Source of the DNA: Trileptium ribeirensis
Taxonomy: Eukaryota; Nematoda; Enoplea; Enoplida; Thoracostomopsidae
Length of the DNA stretch: 64,000 bases
Reading direction: 5' to 3'
Assembly: GCA_030248225.1 (NCBI GenBank)
Contig: JASANE010026731.1
Span: 1-64,000, forward strand
The position numbers were made by a program, and so were the translations under genes. Shown one piece after another: positions 24,165 to 35,979 of this stretch; position 1 is the stretch's first letter; each line of letters opens with the position of its first letter. The notes beneath the pieces were generated by a model. That model ran no database searches and was not told the DNA's origin. It saw only the letters and a list, made by a program, of their open reading frames with translations.

Positions 24165-24770
24165 AGCTTCACGTGACCCCACCAACCATCTTATTCTGTC
24201 AGTACCGATAGCGAATCGCAAACCCTTGTTACAGAAAACAGGCTTAATTTCATTCGGTTTTTCGCTAACCGAAAATTGGCAAAATCAAATTCAAGTGCCA
24301 GAAATTAGACCTTGTCTTCAAACAGAAGTTTGGTGATTTCAGCTTGCAGAAATTATGTTCCCTAATGCATCATCGTTTTAATTTGGATTATACAGTGTTC
24401 GTGAACAAATTTAAAGCAAAGGTGACTTCACAATCAAATCAACAAATTTTCGTTCTCAAAAATTTGGGTAATTTTACTTCAACTTTCGCGAACACAAAAT
24501 GATTAGATTTCAATAGCGAGCGCTATGTTCGCGAACAGATTTACATCGAATTTCAATTGATCGCAATGCGTTTCGTAACAAATTTATCCAAAAATTCTAA
24601 ACAGGATGGCTAACGGAGCCTCCTTAAGTTTACTCGCGCATAACTTGCTATTCGCGTTTATCAATGTTGCCGGAACAATGCCTACGGTCGCATGTCCTAA
24701 CTCTGCGAAAACTTGGCTCATATTATGTAACAGCACCAAATAAGTTGATAGCGGTCTGAAAAGCAATTGT
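24165..24770. repeat. Dispersed repeat, longest copy
   Basis: The piece 24171-24308 (with cggtttttcgctaaccgaaa) is found inverted at 30707-30870 and in diverged form at 34975-35110. A second part (24590-24680, gcctccttaagtttactcgcgcataac) resembles 42140-42200 in intron 6 of gene B. The whole may be one interspersed element of several hundred bases. It also holds several ttcgcgaaca words. No terminal repeats were defined. Confidence 0.6.
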
Positions 24771-25796
24771 CATTTTTTTCGCCGTAAAAGGTAGAGTTTG
24801 GATCGACTACATATAAATTCTACAAAGTAATATTAAGTACTGTGAAATTTTAAGTAAATCGAATCCATCCATCCATAAAGTTGTTAGTGTAAAACAGGGG
24901 AAGTTTACACTGTATTTCGAACCAAAAACAAGCATACCAAACTAAATCCTTGGTTTTGCATGCAAATGCCTTCTGACATTGTTCCAATAAAATTTAACAG
25001 GTAAACTGTATAATTTGTATTCCTTTTGAATATTTTGATTCGGAATTAAACTTGATTCGAGTGCAATCACCATGAGCTACGAAATATGTTATGCGCAACT
25101 CGAAACTCGCAAAAACAACCTGACAGTTCTAACAAATCTTCACAGGCTCTTTGGGACATATTAAAGCTCTGGTACACTACGTTTGTATATGTGATAGGAC
25201 CGCTGAATCTTTAGCTCTTAATTAACATCGTATTAATATGTCAATGTTTCATGCTTAGTATTTCAAACAAATCCCAGGGAAAAATAAATTACCTAAAAGT
25301 AGTAAATCCCAAACATTGAGATATTACTTCTGTATATGAATTCAAAAGAAATGTTGCCTGTCATGCAAATATGCAGCATTCTATTCTCGGGCAAGAAAGC
25401 CTTCTGTATCAGACTTCTCAACATTCTACAAAAACCTAAAAAGACAAAAATATGGCTGCAAAACAAACATACGAGCGCGCTGTGCACGAACATCTGGTTT
25501 GTTTCACGTGACACATATTCAGGCTCTCTCAATCTGCTGTATTGCTAGATCGGAATGTGGCACGGGATGTGTCTCATCCTGAACATGTGTATATTGTCCA
25601 CTGCGCTGAGTGCACTGGAAAGTTATTTTTGCTCAATATCTTACAAGTCTCACTGTGAAGGTATGTCGTGCTCTCTGCATCACAGTCTAGAACGTATAGC
25701 TGTAGTGTTGCTTGCAGCTACAAGCGGGTGGTGAAACTTTTAGCAACTTCACAAACAGCTACGGAAGAGCAACAGCCAACGCCAGCCGACACTTAA

Positions 25797-26303
25797 TGCG
25801 GCGTTCACGTTATAATGTCCCCGCTGTTTGGAACTTTTGACCCCCTGTAGTCGCGACCCTACCGTATAGACAGTCAGGGTGACACCCATACTGTAAATCA
25901 AATGCCGAGGGTGTACGACACACCCTTAGCTACTAAATTTTTATGACAGTGTCGTACACACCCTTGCTTACCAATTTAATAAACATAGCTATAACGGACA
26001 CCGTTTCTACGAATGCGGTTTATTCAGTCAACTGTCCTGTGTAATCTTTTTTAAATTCTCGATATTTGCATCCAGCCCATATGAACATTGCTCAAAATAA
26101 TTCGAACAGTGTCTAAATAAAACTGCCACGACACGGTGTGCCTGACACTGTTGGCAAGTGGTAATACGCGTAACTAGCTACAGTTGAAAAAATTTATTAA
26201 AAACATGGGGGCGTCTAAGACACCCTGTTGTAAACAGTGTGTCTGACACTGTGTGGGGTACATAAGTTCCAAACGTTGGGGACATTATAACGTGAACGCC
26301 GCA
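25797..26303. mobile_element. PIF/Harbinger-type MITE, copy 1
   Basis: The termini tgcggcgttcacgttataat and its exact inverse at 26277-26303 form inverted repeats of at least 27 bases. The element is flanked by TAA on both sides (25794-25796 and 26304-26306), the 3-base TWA duplication typical of PIF/Harbinger elements. It is 507 bases with no coding capacity. The interior has many short inverted words of the type gtgtcgtacacac and acagtgtc/gacactgt. Confidence 0.88.
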
Positions 26304-26567
26304 TAACTTCTTGCCTATGAGCAATAACCGGCAGATGGTCTGGCATAGTGTTGGCAAGGAAGTTTCTCTTACTTAAGTTAGAAATAAAATTTTCGCAAAT
26401 TCTATTTCAGCATCATTTGTTCGAAAATTTGCACGTTATTCATATGAACACTTTGGGCAGCATACAATACCACGGCTAAATTCCGGATCCTACGCTTAGA
26501 CAGACATAGCTAGGCTGTATTATATTTAGCGTTAGACGACGGCAGGGTTTACGTCTATCATTCATTA

Positions 26568-27066
26568 TGTGGCGTTCACGTTATAACGTCCCTGCTGTTT
26601 GAAACTTTTGTTCCCCTGTTGTCGCGACCCTACCGTATAGGCAGTCAGGATCAAATACAAATTGTAAATCAATTGCTAAGTGTGTACGACACACCCCTAG
26701 CCAATAAATTTTTCTCTACAGTGTCGTATGCACCCTTAATTCCAATTTAGCGCTAATTAACTGTAAAGGCCACTGCCCGTAGTTATGCGGTTTATTAGAC
26801 AATTGTGCTTGTAATTTTTTTAAGTTCTTGAAATTTGTAATTAGGCCATGTGCACGTTGAAGAACTAATGTCGCACGCTGCCAGTAAAGCTGCAAGAAAA
26901 CACAGTGTTCTTGACACTGTCGAGAAGTGTCAATGCCCCTAGCTAGCTACCTTTGAAAAATAAAAAACATTGGCTGTCTAAGACAACCTGTTGCTGACAG
27001 TGTGCCTGACACTGTGTGGTGTACATAGGTTCCAACCGTTGGGGAAATTATAACGTGAATGCCACA
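26568..27066. mobile_element. PIF/Harbinger-type MITE, copy 2
   Basis: It is 499 bases, has terminal repeats tgtggcgttcacgttataac and its inverse ending gtgaatgccaca, and is flanked by TTA on both sides. It belongs to the same family as 25797-26303, in the same orientation, 265 bases downstream. The interior matches copy 1 throughout (gtcgcgaccctaccgtata, ctgacactgtgtgg). Confidence 0.88.
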
Positions 27067-27069
27067 TTA

Positions 27070-30000
27070 GTTAACAATAACACTGTGCTTAAATATAATT
27101 AGGCGGTACTAAATCACACATAATCCTTGCTGGCTAATTAGTCAGTTATATTAAAACGTTACTGTAATATAACTAGTTCACTTGCTATTCACAAGTAGAC
27201 CTATAGACTATAACTGGACATTGTCTTATATTTTAATAATAAACATATTATATCTATGACGAGGCAATGCTACACGTTCCAAAAACCCAGGGTAATGGGT
27301 ATTGGCGTTTAGATCGAAAAGTAACGGTAGTGTCATTTAGTAAATTTGCTATATGCACACCATTAAACGCATAGGTACACCAACAGCACTTAGCTGTTGA
27401 TCAGTGCGTTTCGCGAGCGTAAAATAAATTAATTGGTTCCGCCGTAACGTCTGATCGACGACTATTCGTCAGCAGACGGCTATATGTTGCCCGACGGCCG
27501 GGACAACCTTCGGCCGATCGCTGCCGTTGTCAACCACGACCCAGCTGCAGAATTGAGTACGAACGAATTTGAATTTTGCTCAGCGTGTGTTAGCCATAAA
27601 AATTAACTCGACTTTAAAACATCGCTGTTACATATTTTGTCACTTTTAGTTACTGATTTTTCCGAACACAAACATTCTTTCAGCCATCATTTCGACATAT
27701 TCAGCGGTCAGCAAGCAACAATCAGGATTTTATACACGGTTATTAAGTACGAGAGTTACTGATTCTATCTTAGCCTTTCTAAGCCCATTCTATTATAAAC
27801 CCAGGTTTTCAATTATGGAATGCCACTGCGAACGTGTACTATAACATAGAAATATGCCTAGCTAACACGTATTGAATTGCAGTTCCTATCATGCATTTAA
27901 TTCTGAGGGTTTGTCATCAACTGTCCGGAACTACCATTTCTTTTGTCAGATCCCTAGCAAGCATGAATGGTAGTGTGTAAAAGATACTGCTCTGAAACCG
28001 CATATATGCATCCAGGTACACGAAGTCCCGAGACTGAGTTGGCTCCCCCGGCTTCTGCAATCTTTGTCACACGTTGGTCAAAGTGTTTCACAATGATATT
28101 TACTACACGGATAAATACCCAGAAAATTTGGCTTTTATAGGTGTTATATGTTTTTGAAGCGTCTTCCACGGGTTAATCGACACGTGTGGAAAGCGCACCT
28201 AATGCGGATGCAACGCAATGTGATATTGATATAGCTTCAGCAAAAATACTTGAAACGCTGACATGATTGAAAACGAAATCAGATTGGCAGGAAAACTAAA
28301 ACGATACGGTTTCAACGTTTTTGGTTGAAAGGATATACTCTTGGCAACGACTCTTGTATATATTTGATTATACAATGTTCGGTTTTTGTCTCACTCAAGA
28401 CTGAAAATAGCGTGTAATTCGCCTGCGTACATGAGATCATAACATCCACTTTCTGCGTGCTTGCGAACCTTTTGTTTCAACCAATGAGGTATGTGCTATA
28501 GCAAATTGACACGGACAACAAATTTTGATTTGATAATTTAACCAACGAGGCATTATTATTTTTGACCTATTCACAACTATTTGACAGCATTCTTTCGATA
28601 GAGATCGACTTGATTCAACGTACTATGGGGAGGTCAATATTATAACGAAGAGCCAGAACCAAATTGAAGATCAAAAAATAAATTTTTCAAACCAAACTGC
28701 CGTATAATTATTTATAAATGGTTCGACGCATCATGAAGTTGTCACTTGATGTCATCATATGCTCATAAAAATAACACAAAATGAAACTATACATCTGCCA
28801 AAATTAATGACTACGTGCTTGTGCAAAAAATTCAATACGCTGAAGTTTTATTTTAACTTCATGATAATTAACGTCGAAAATTAATGGTCAAAGGCATCGA
28901 AAGAGATACTCGACGAAAATTGCAGCTGTCACAAATGAACAGTACTATTTATGTAAAACGTTTTTAAAGCGCATAAATATATATATCATTATATATCAAT
29001 ATATATTATATATCGATATATATATATCATTATATTATAAACCAATAATGTAAATATAATACGCACAACAAATAAATATACATTATTGTGAGCAAATACA
29101 TTTTATAATGTTCTATCTCTAATAAAGACCACAAACAATACAAAAGATTTTTCGAGAATAAACAACAAATTGGAAAAATTAAAAATCTAATGACTTGCGA
29201 AGAAACTGACTGAGGCAGAATATTGTCTGGGAAATGACAGCCATTTGATATCACAATTATTTCGAGTCTGGGTCAGAAAAAAGAGCTCTATAGCAGAGAT
29301 GGAACCGGGTTACCCGGTCACTGGGTTATTTGGGGTCTCATCTGTGGAAGGGGCACGGGGTCACGGGATGAAAAGCCGAAATGGATTTTCTGTGCACGGT
29401 ATCCAACATAACGGAACAGCGCCATATTTGCTTTGTTCTTTTTGTGCTCAGCTCTCCCGCAGAAACACATTGTCAACTCAAGTGCACGCAAACCAAGCTC
29501 TGCGACGACGATTGCTATAGGAACTCAGAATAAGAATCGTTCCAGACGGGAGGAAGCCTGGCTGAAGATTATTGGGTTGTTTTGATCGCATGGTTATGAC
29601 ATGCAGCCCGAAAATATAATGTAAAGCCCCGAATGTTCTTTTTCTAGAGGTAGGAATTTTTATTCTATGATCAGCGCGGCTAGGTCAAACCGATCCTAGA
29701 GTCAAAATTCTTACGTCTAGTAAAAACAAACATTTACCGCTACTCAGGGTTTTAAATTGTGCCATGATGTCGGAGAACCGAGCCCATCAAGAGCCCAGAA
29801 TCTGTCGGAAGAAAACGAGTTTAGTGTGTTTGAAAAAGTTAGGTCGGTTCTTAAAAGCTCTAAAAGCAACTACATATAGCGAGGTCACCGGGTTACCGGG
29901 TAACAGGGTTGCTCCAATATATCAAGCACAACTCTGCCAAATCCGAATCGGAAGCTGTGGGGCGAAAATGAATATAAACACATAACTGTGATGTATAATA

Positions 30001-30600
30001 GACGCCGAACCTGATCGCATAAAGTTCAAATACAATGGAATGTAATAAGACCACAAATTATGTCGGATCGAATAGGGTCGGCCGTGATCAGATCGAACCA
30101 GATTGTGCGCACAGTAAACAAGGTCTAAATTTTAACGTATATTATGTGCGTAAAATATAATTATTAGCCAAATTATACAAATTTTACTTTTAATACACGA
30201 TCTAGAAAGTATAATGAGGCAATTCGATCGTGTGATAATCTGTATATCAAAATAAAAGATAGTAATTTGGATCTAAACAACTAAAGTTCGAAAGAGACCA
30301 ACATGTTGACTGCAGGATCAAATACGATTATTTTACAAATGTTAAATTGCTCAGCGGGTTAAATTACCCTGTATGGAACTAACCATTTTTCAAATTCTAG
30401 ACACCTGAGGTACACATAGCAGTGTCTTTCCGAGGTTACTCTGAACCCTCATAGCTTCATACGGATTAAATTTTTCAATTCACGTTTTTCAATGTTTTAA
30501 TTTTTCTTGTTGATACGTTTACAACGCACTGACGATGTGAGGTAATGATTTCAGACAAAATTTCAAATTTGAAACGTATTTGAAATTTTTAAAATTGTTT
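27070..30600. other. Intergenic DNA without recognised genes
   Basis: It holds a short GC-rich stretch (27440-27540), an AT palindromic run (28975-29045, repeated atatatcattatat) and two blocks of quasi-palindromic ccgggttacccggt words (29305-29330 and 29884-29908). Short open frames show no recognisable domain. Confidence 0.4.
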
Positions 30601-30613
30601 TTAATTTTAAATT

Positions 30614-31905
30614 TTGCAAAAGTTTGGTCATGTTTGTCATTCAATTTTGTTACAAATCGAATGGTGTATAAATGAGCCTGATGCAGCGTATTGTTCAAAA
30701 GTTACAGAGGCACTTGAATTTGATTTTGCCAATTTTCGGTTAGCGAAAAACCGAAAGGAATTCAGCTTTTTCCGCAAAAAGGGCTTGCCATTCGATATCG
30801 GTTATTACAAAACTGGATGGTTGTTAGGGTCACCATAGATTTACTCATGCGCTACACAGTTATTACCCACTTGTTCCCGAGCCTATGAAAATCGAAGATT
30901 CTGTGTTGCTTCTCTTTTACCAGCCGGTTAGGAAGAATTTTTGAATGAAATATACCCCATAAAAAAGCTGGTTCCAAACATCAACAACAAGACTAAGTAT
31001 ACTGTAGCTGCTAGAAATTGTGAAATCTATACCGAACTAGGCTCATGATGACTAAAACACACAGGGCTATTCAATTTAATTAGCTTGACTGAATGAAACC
31101 CGATATACTGTATAAAATTGAGAAGCTGAAGCGAGCAAAGTGTTGTTTTGAAAAGAATTTGCTTAAACTGCTAAATAATGCTGTATTTGGCAAAACTAAG
31201 GAAAACTTTCGATGATTATATGGAACTCAAAGTTATATTGTCCCAAAAAAATTTCAAAAATTAGTTTGGAACCTCGTTACAGTGGGAGTGCGATTTTTGA
31301 CCAAAATTTAGTTACAGTTTCAATGAATAAACCCAGCGTGTATTTGTGTAGACCAATATACGTTGGATTTAAAGTATTTGGACTTTCCAATGTGCTAATG
31401 TATGATTTCCGCTAATACATCAAGTCTGGGTAATGCTGCCAGTTGTTGTTTACAGATACTGATAGTCTCTGCTAGGATATAGATACAAACGAATATATAT
31501 ATAATAACATGCAAGCCGGCCTATATTTGTTTGACACTAATGATTACTACTCCGATTACTTACTTCATTCCATCAAAGATAAAAAGTGCCGGGTAACAAG
31601 ACATGATGAAAAGCTGGTATTCCTATTGAGAAATATTGCGGATTGAAATTAAAAATGTATAGCATAAACTGGGATCGCGTTCAAAAGAAGACAGCTGAAG
31701 GTGTTAAGAAACAAACGCTCTAGAGAGCAATAAAAATGAATGATTATATTCCAAGCCTCACAAATGCAACTTTAATGAAATATTTAACCAACTAATATTA
31801 CATCAACTCTATACAGTAGACCATAACAAAATTAGTCTGAGTGCTTATGATGATAAGCGATATATTTTGATAAATGATGCTACGTCTGTTCCATAGAGAC
31901 ATTGT
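30614..31905 (+). pseudogene. Polinton/Maverick-type DNA polymerase B relic
   Basis: From about 30955 the plus strand, across frames, shows pieces typical of protein-primed B-family polymerases of Polintons and related elements: KKLVPNINNKTKYTV, THRAIQFN, PIYVGFKVFGLS (about 31351), then the catalytic motif C as FTDTDSLC at 31449-31472, GLYLFDTNDYYSDY (about 31515), KKTAEGVKKQTL (about 31685) and ISLSAYDDKRYIL (about 31830-31872), which is close to the C-terminus. Stops and frameshifts occur throughout. The first open frame (30614-30838) is interrupted after AYCSKVTEAL by a copy of the dispersed repeat also at 24171. Only the C-terminal palm and thumb part is recognisable; exonuclease motifs are not seen. 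Confidence 0.85.
30707..30870 (-). repeat. Inverted copy of the dispersed repeat, inside the Polinton relic
   Basis: The reverse complement matches 24150-24308 from gcgcatgagtaaatct through cggtttttcgctaaccgaaa to caaattcaagtg. It interrupts the polymerase-side reading frame, so it inserted after, or recombined into, the Polinton. Confidence 0.7.
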
Positions 31906-32099
31906 GATTTTATGGATTGTTCAGAATGATTTTGTATTTTATTAATACTATTTTTATGAACTCAATGTTATTACATTATTACATTGTGATTTGTATATTT
32001 ATATTGTATATGTATATATACAAATCAATATATATGTTACTGTACTGTATATTGTATACGTATTTCCGATAAAATGTAGTAAAACATCACTAAATATAT

Positions 32100-32930
32100 G
32101 AAAAGGTTATATTATATACTTTATATGTTCCTGTGGTTAAATCAGTGTCGTATTCTGAATTTATTGAAAAGGAATCAGAGGGGCACAACTTTTGTGGTCG
32201 CAAGATTGATTTGAAAAAAGATATTCCAATTTTTGTTGCGCTATAGACGACAATCGCAATAGAGATGGGATTCCTTGTGAATAAACAAGAAAAGACGGTT
32301 TATGTTGACTTGACTGTACAAGAGATTAAACGAACAGCTATGTTTTGAAGATTGGACAAAACCAAGAGTTAAACCCTGGTTTTCTTCTCGCGGATACAAC
32401 ATACTTTGGATGAACCGAGCAACCAATAACCTACAAAAATTGTATTTCAACCGCCTCATTCCATCAAGATGTAGAGTGAAACGATCGCCTATAGATTTTA
32501 CATATCTGAACATATATTTCGAAGATTCGTGATACCGCATAAGAATCCTTTGATACTGATACAAACGAATGATACATATCGAGGATTCTATTTTACCAAT
32601 TGCAATCTGGAATATTACCTTATCACAAAATTAGCCACCTTCAACCTAAAACTAGTGTTTGAAAAACGTCGTTTAGAATCAACATAAGAAAACTGACATA
32701 TTCCTACAACGCACAAGCGAACATCGAGAGTTTGACAACTCGAACACATATATGTTTGTTGTGACCGAACCATCAAGACAAATGTTGATTGAAAAATGTT
32801 TAAATGAACTTGATTTTATGAATAGTTCAAATGAAAATGAATAAGAAAGAAAAACTATTTAACGATATTATTGGTTCTGTAATGCCGAATGGCAACCTAA
32901 CACGAAATGTGATAACTGGATTGTATTTTG
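32100..32930 (+). pseudogene. Unidentified Polinton gene remnant between polymerase and integrase
   Basis: The plus strand holds short coding-like pieces between stops: CGRKIDLKKDIPIF (about 32200), TVYVDLTVQEIKRTAMF (about 32300), and QHTLDEPSNQ. The position suggests another gene of the same element. No fold was recognised, so a capsid or accessory role is not claimed. Confidence 0.4.
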
Positions 32931-32934
32931 CAAC

Positions 32935-33895
32935 AATTATGAAGCTCGAATATATTTATTATAATTTGAGCAGTCCCGTCTCTTATTCATGGATCAATAA
33001 ACTTTGGCAACATGCCAAATAATATGGATTTTCGAAATAACAATTTAGGAAATGGCTGCAAAATGAAATGAATTTTACATTTCACAAACTCAAAAGGAAA
33101 AGATTTCCAAGCGTAAGAACAATCACAAAAGGCCTCAATGAATCTATGGCAAGTTGATCTTGCTGATATGACAAGGTTATCTAGGTACAATAATAACTAC
33201 AGCTACTTGTTGGTAGATATATATGTACTATCTAAATTTTTTGGAGTTCTTACCTTAAAATCTAAAAACTCCAAGCCTGCTAACGATGCTGTGAACACAG
33301 TGTAACATGATAAGTTTAACTGAATTTACAAATGCCAATTTCAAGAAACTATGTGGACTGCATGGAGTAATTTGCTATAGTGCTCAGAATGTCGAAACCA
33401 AGGCCGCTGTGGCGGAGAGATGTATTCGTACACCGAAATCCAAACTATATCGATACCTCATCAAATGTAACACGTATCGATACCGATGTTCTTCAAGACT
33501 TCGTCTACAACTATAACCACACAAAAAATGTTATTTTTTCTGTCCTGTAGATGTTACTGCGGAAAATGAGGTTGATATTCACAAAATACTCTATCTCCCT
33601 CGTTTCGTATAGCTATAAGCTTATAAGCTCATAGATGCTGAAAGAGCTGCAATTGCTCAATTTATTTTCGACAAACGTTATAAACCTCAATGATTTCAAG
33701 AAGTATTTTATATTACAAAACGAATACCTCCAGATCATCCACGTTACAAAATTACTGACTATGGAAGTGAAAATATCTTAGGGACGTGGTACGACCTGGA
33801 GCTCCAAAAGGCCCGAGTTGGAAATACATTTAAGATTAAACAATTATACGAAAGAGGACAACACAAGATTGTAAACGTCAATACCTGGTAGTACG
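32935..33895 (+). pseudogene. Polinton/Maverick-type integrase relic (rve family)
   Basis: In order: IYYNLSSPVSYSWINKLWQ and RKWLQNEMNFTFHKLKRKRF (N-terminal part, about 32950-33100), then WQVDLADM with the first catalytic Asp at 33156-33158, YNNNYSYLLVDIY (about 33190), TEFTNANFKKL (about 33319), QNVETKAAVAERCIRT with the catalytic Glu in AER (about 33390-33425), and YNHTKN. The central Asp motif is distorted by a frameshift near 33305. This is the retroviral-type integrase found in Polintons. It follows the polymerase relic on the same strand. Confidence 0.85.
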
Positions 33896-34240
33896 GTTAG
33901 GATACCCTGAAAGGTTTGACAGCTGGGTCAGTCTGGAGAATACATGACTCAGCTTTCCTTCGAGAAATGCTTAATAAATATTTTTATTTCCAAAACCTCG
34001 TTCAAAATTATTGATTGCTATCTTGGGTCGTCAAACATGGCTTCATAAATCAAACATCCTATCTACCGTTTTTGAAATGCAGCTACCTTTCAGTTACTTG
34101 ATGATTGACCAAAAGTCTATTAAACCCGAAGAATTGCGTGTAAGAAAAAATATTTTTGAGCAAGCTGAAGTGCATAAGCCAACATGAAGAAAATCATTAC
34201 AACAGTATAGATAGACCTGAAGGAACATTCAACGACACCA

Positions 34241-34980
34241 TTGCTAACGTGTGCTTTGGTGAGAACAGATTGGAAATGTGTTAAAAAATCTTTTATGAAG
34301 GTTGCCTGGGCATTAGTATTGAAATTGGTGAGTGAAATTAGTGACAATATTCTGCATCAGCTTAGACAACTCCGTAATCAACGTTCTGAAATTTACAAAT
34401 TGGCATCTGTGCAGTTGATTGACCACATGAAAAAAGAACATGTTAGGATAGTTGTTCTTAAAACATTGACTGCAGTATGGCGAAACGATACAAATTAGTA
34501 TTTCCTTGTTGGTTAGAAAAGCAAACGCAAAATGATGCTGTAGCGGTAAAAATCAGTGCAGGTACAGGTGAAGATGCCCCATGGAAGATATTTCAACTTA
34601 GTTTTCTAAGCGCTCACGAACCAAAGTCTCAAGCTGCTCTCAAGCCATGTGCAAACTACAAAGCAATATTCAAATAAATGTGTTAAGAACTTTGAAGGGT
34701 CTGTAGGCTCTACTCTGTATGATATTACAAATATCTAGTGACCTATAGTGGTAAATTTTCTAATCCTCGTCCGATAGATATTGGGCAATTTCGAACAGAG
34801 TATATGCAGGGTGCACCAAATGGAGCTATGGGAAAAGGAAAGGATGTACATGAAAAGGAAGCCGCTGGCTGGAAACGTTTATATTGATCAAAATGCCGAC
34901 TGCGTTTTGGACCTGTGAATACAAAGATGGGTGTTACTTGGATTTGTTTGCAACTGGTTATGCGGGAATATATTTCAGTT
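34241..34980 (+). pseudogene. Unidentified coding remnants downstream of the integrase
   Basis: Two open frames (34241-34498, 85 codons, Lys/Leu-rich; 34477-34677, 66 codons) are followed by a stretch with YMQGAPNGAMGKGKDVHEKE at about 34799-34858, which looks coding but has no full frame. They lie on the Polinton strand and may be further genes of that element. None is recognised. Confidence 0.35.
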
Positions 34981-35110
34981 GCGCCAATCGACTATCCTAT
35001 TTTGTAATAGCCGATAGCTAATCGCAATCTTTTTTACGGAACAAGGTGCGAAAATTTCATCGGTTCTTGCCTAACAGAAATATTGGCAAAATTAGTGTAC
35101 GAAATTCTGA
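34975..35110 (+). repeat. Diverged copy of the dispersed repeat
   Basis: It shares gccgatagctaatcgcaa, aatttcatcggtt and attggcaaaat with 24171-24308 in the same order and spacing. Confidence 0.55.
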
Positions 35111-35690
35111 TTTGATGTGACGATTTGATCAATGCTATGTCGCTTGGAACGCCCAGCGACACGTACAAACTATAAACTAAAACTTAAACCCCAACTATGA
35201 CTGCAACCAGCAAAGATACAAACTAAATTACAAAAAGGGGGCCTAGCTAATCTCGGACAGTAACTAATTTGCATACGTCTTCGTACAGTATGTCTATAGT
35301 TAACACTGACTATCATATATTATTACGTCTTCGTACAATTAGAGGCAAGAACCAAAAAAATTCACCTTGCGTTCCAACACAATTTTGACGATTTTCAATT
35401 GAGAGGAAAACGGCTATCCAATGCTTCTGAGCTTTTTATTTGTAATTGTCTATGTCCGCCAATGAATTGAGTGTACTAATGACGTCAAAAATTACTCGAT
35501 CTTGTGGTTTACGTGGCAGTATTCGCGAACAAAATCAGCCTAATCCGAACTCGTTAAAATTTCCTTCACAAAATAATCGGTCAGATGAGATCACATGCAA
35601 TAGTATTCAGTAATACTGGGATGGGATGAATGATACCAGTCTTTGTACCAATGACAGCTGATATGGTCGTTTGTTTGATGTCAGTTCGAT

Positions 35691-35978
35691 ATGAACTTCA
35701 AAATAACCCATTTAGTGATAAAGACTGCGATCAACAACAAAATTGATTTGCTGCAACTTTGCAGTGTTATACAACGGTTGCGTTACAATCCTCAGCGTTT
35801 CCGTGCTGGAACTTTGAAATGTGAAAATAAATTTGTTATAATATTGCCAAGCGGAAAGCTGGTTTTTATGGGATACAAATCAATAGGTGATGTGTGTTTG
35901 GATGCAAGAACATATACAAGGTGGTACGTGGCACAGCTTAGGTTTACTCATGGATTATTGTTAATAAACTTGTTCTGA
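35691..35978 (+). CDS. Single-repeat TATA-binding-protein-like protein, 95 aa
   Basis: The frame is intact from an ATG with an in-frame TGA six codons upstream to a stop at 35976-35978. Residues about 5-85 align with one repeat of the TBP saddle: ITHLVIKTAINNKIDL (TBP: IVSTVNLGCKLDL type), then YNPQRFRAG, ILPSGKLVFMGYKS and LDARTYTRWYVAQL. The order and spacing match TBP's first repeat, including the YNPxRF and SGKxVxxGxKS signatures. The first intercalating Phe (in QRF) is kept; the second, before SGK, is Leu. Normal TBP has two such repeats, but no second one follows. The ORF lies about 1.8 kb downstream of the Polinton integrase relic, on the same strand, without introns. It could be a gene carried by that element, a host TBP-like retrocopy fragment, or an independent gene. 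Confidence 0.7.
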   Translation: MNFKITHLVIKTAINNKIDLLQLCSVIQRLRYNPQRFRAGTLKCENKFVIILPSGKLVFMGYKSIGDVCLDARTYTRWYVAQLRFTHGLLLINLF

Positions 35979-35979
35979 G

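Noticed and set aside
32241..32564. 107-codon minus-strand ORF
   Set aside because: It lies opposite coding-like pieces of the Polinton on the plus strand and shows no domain of its own.
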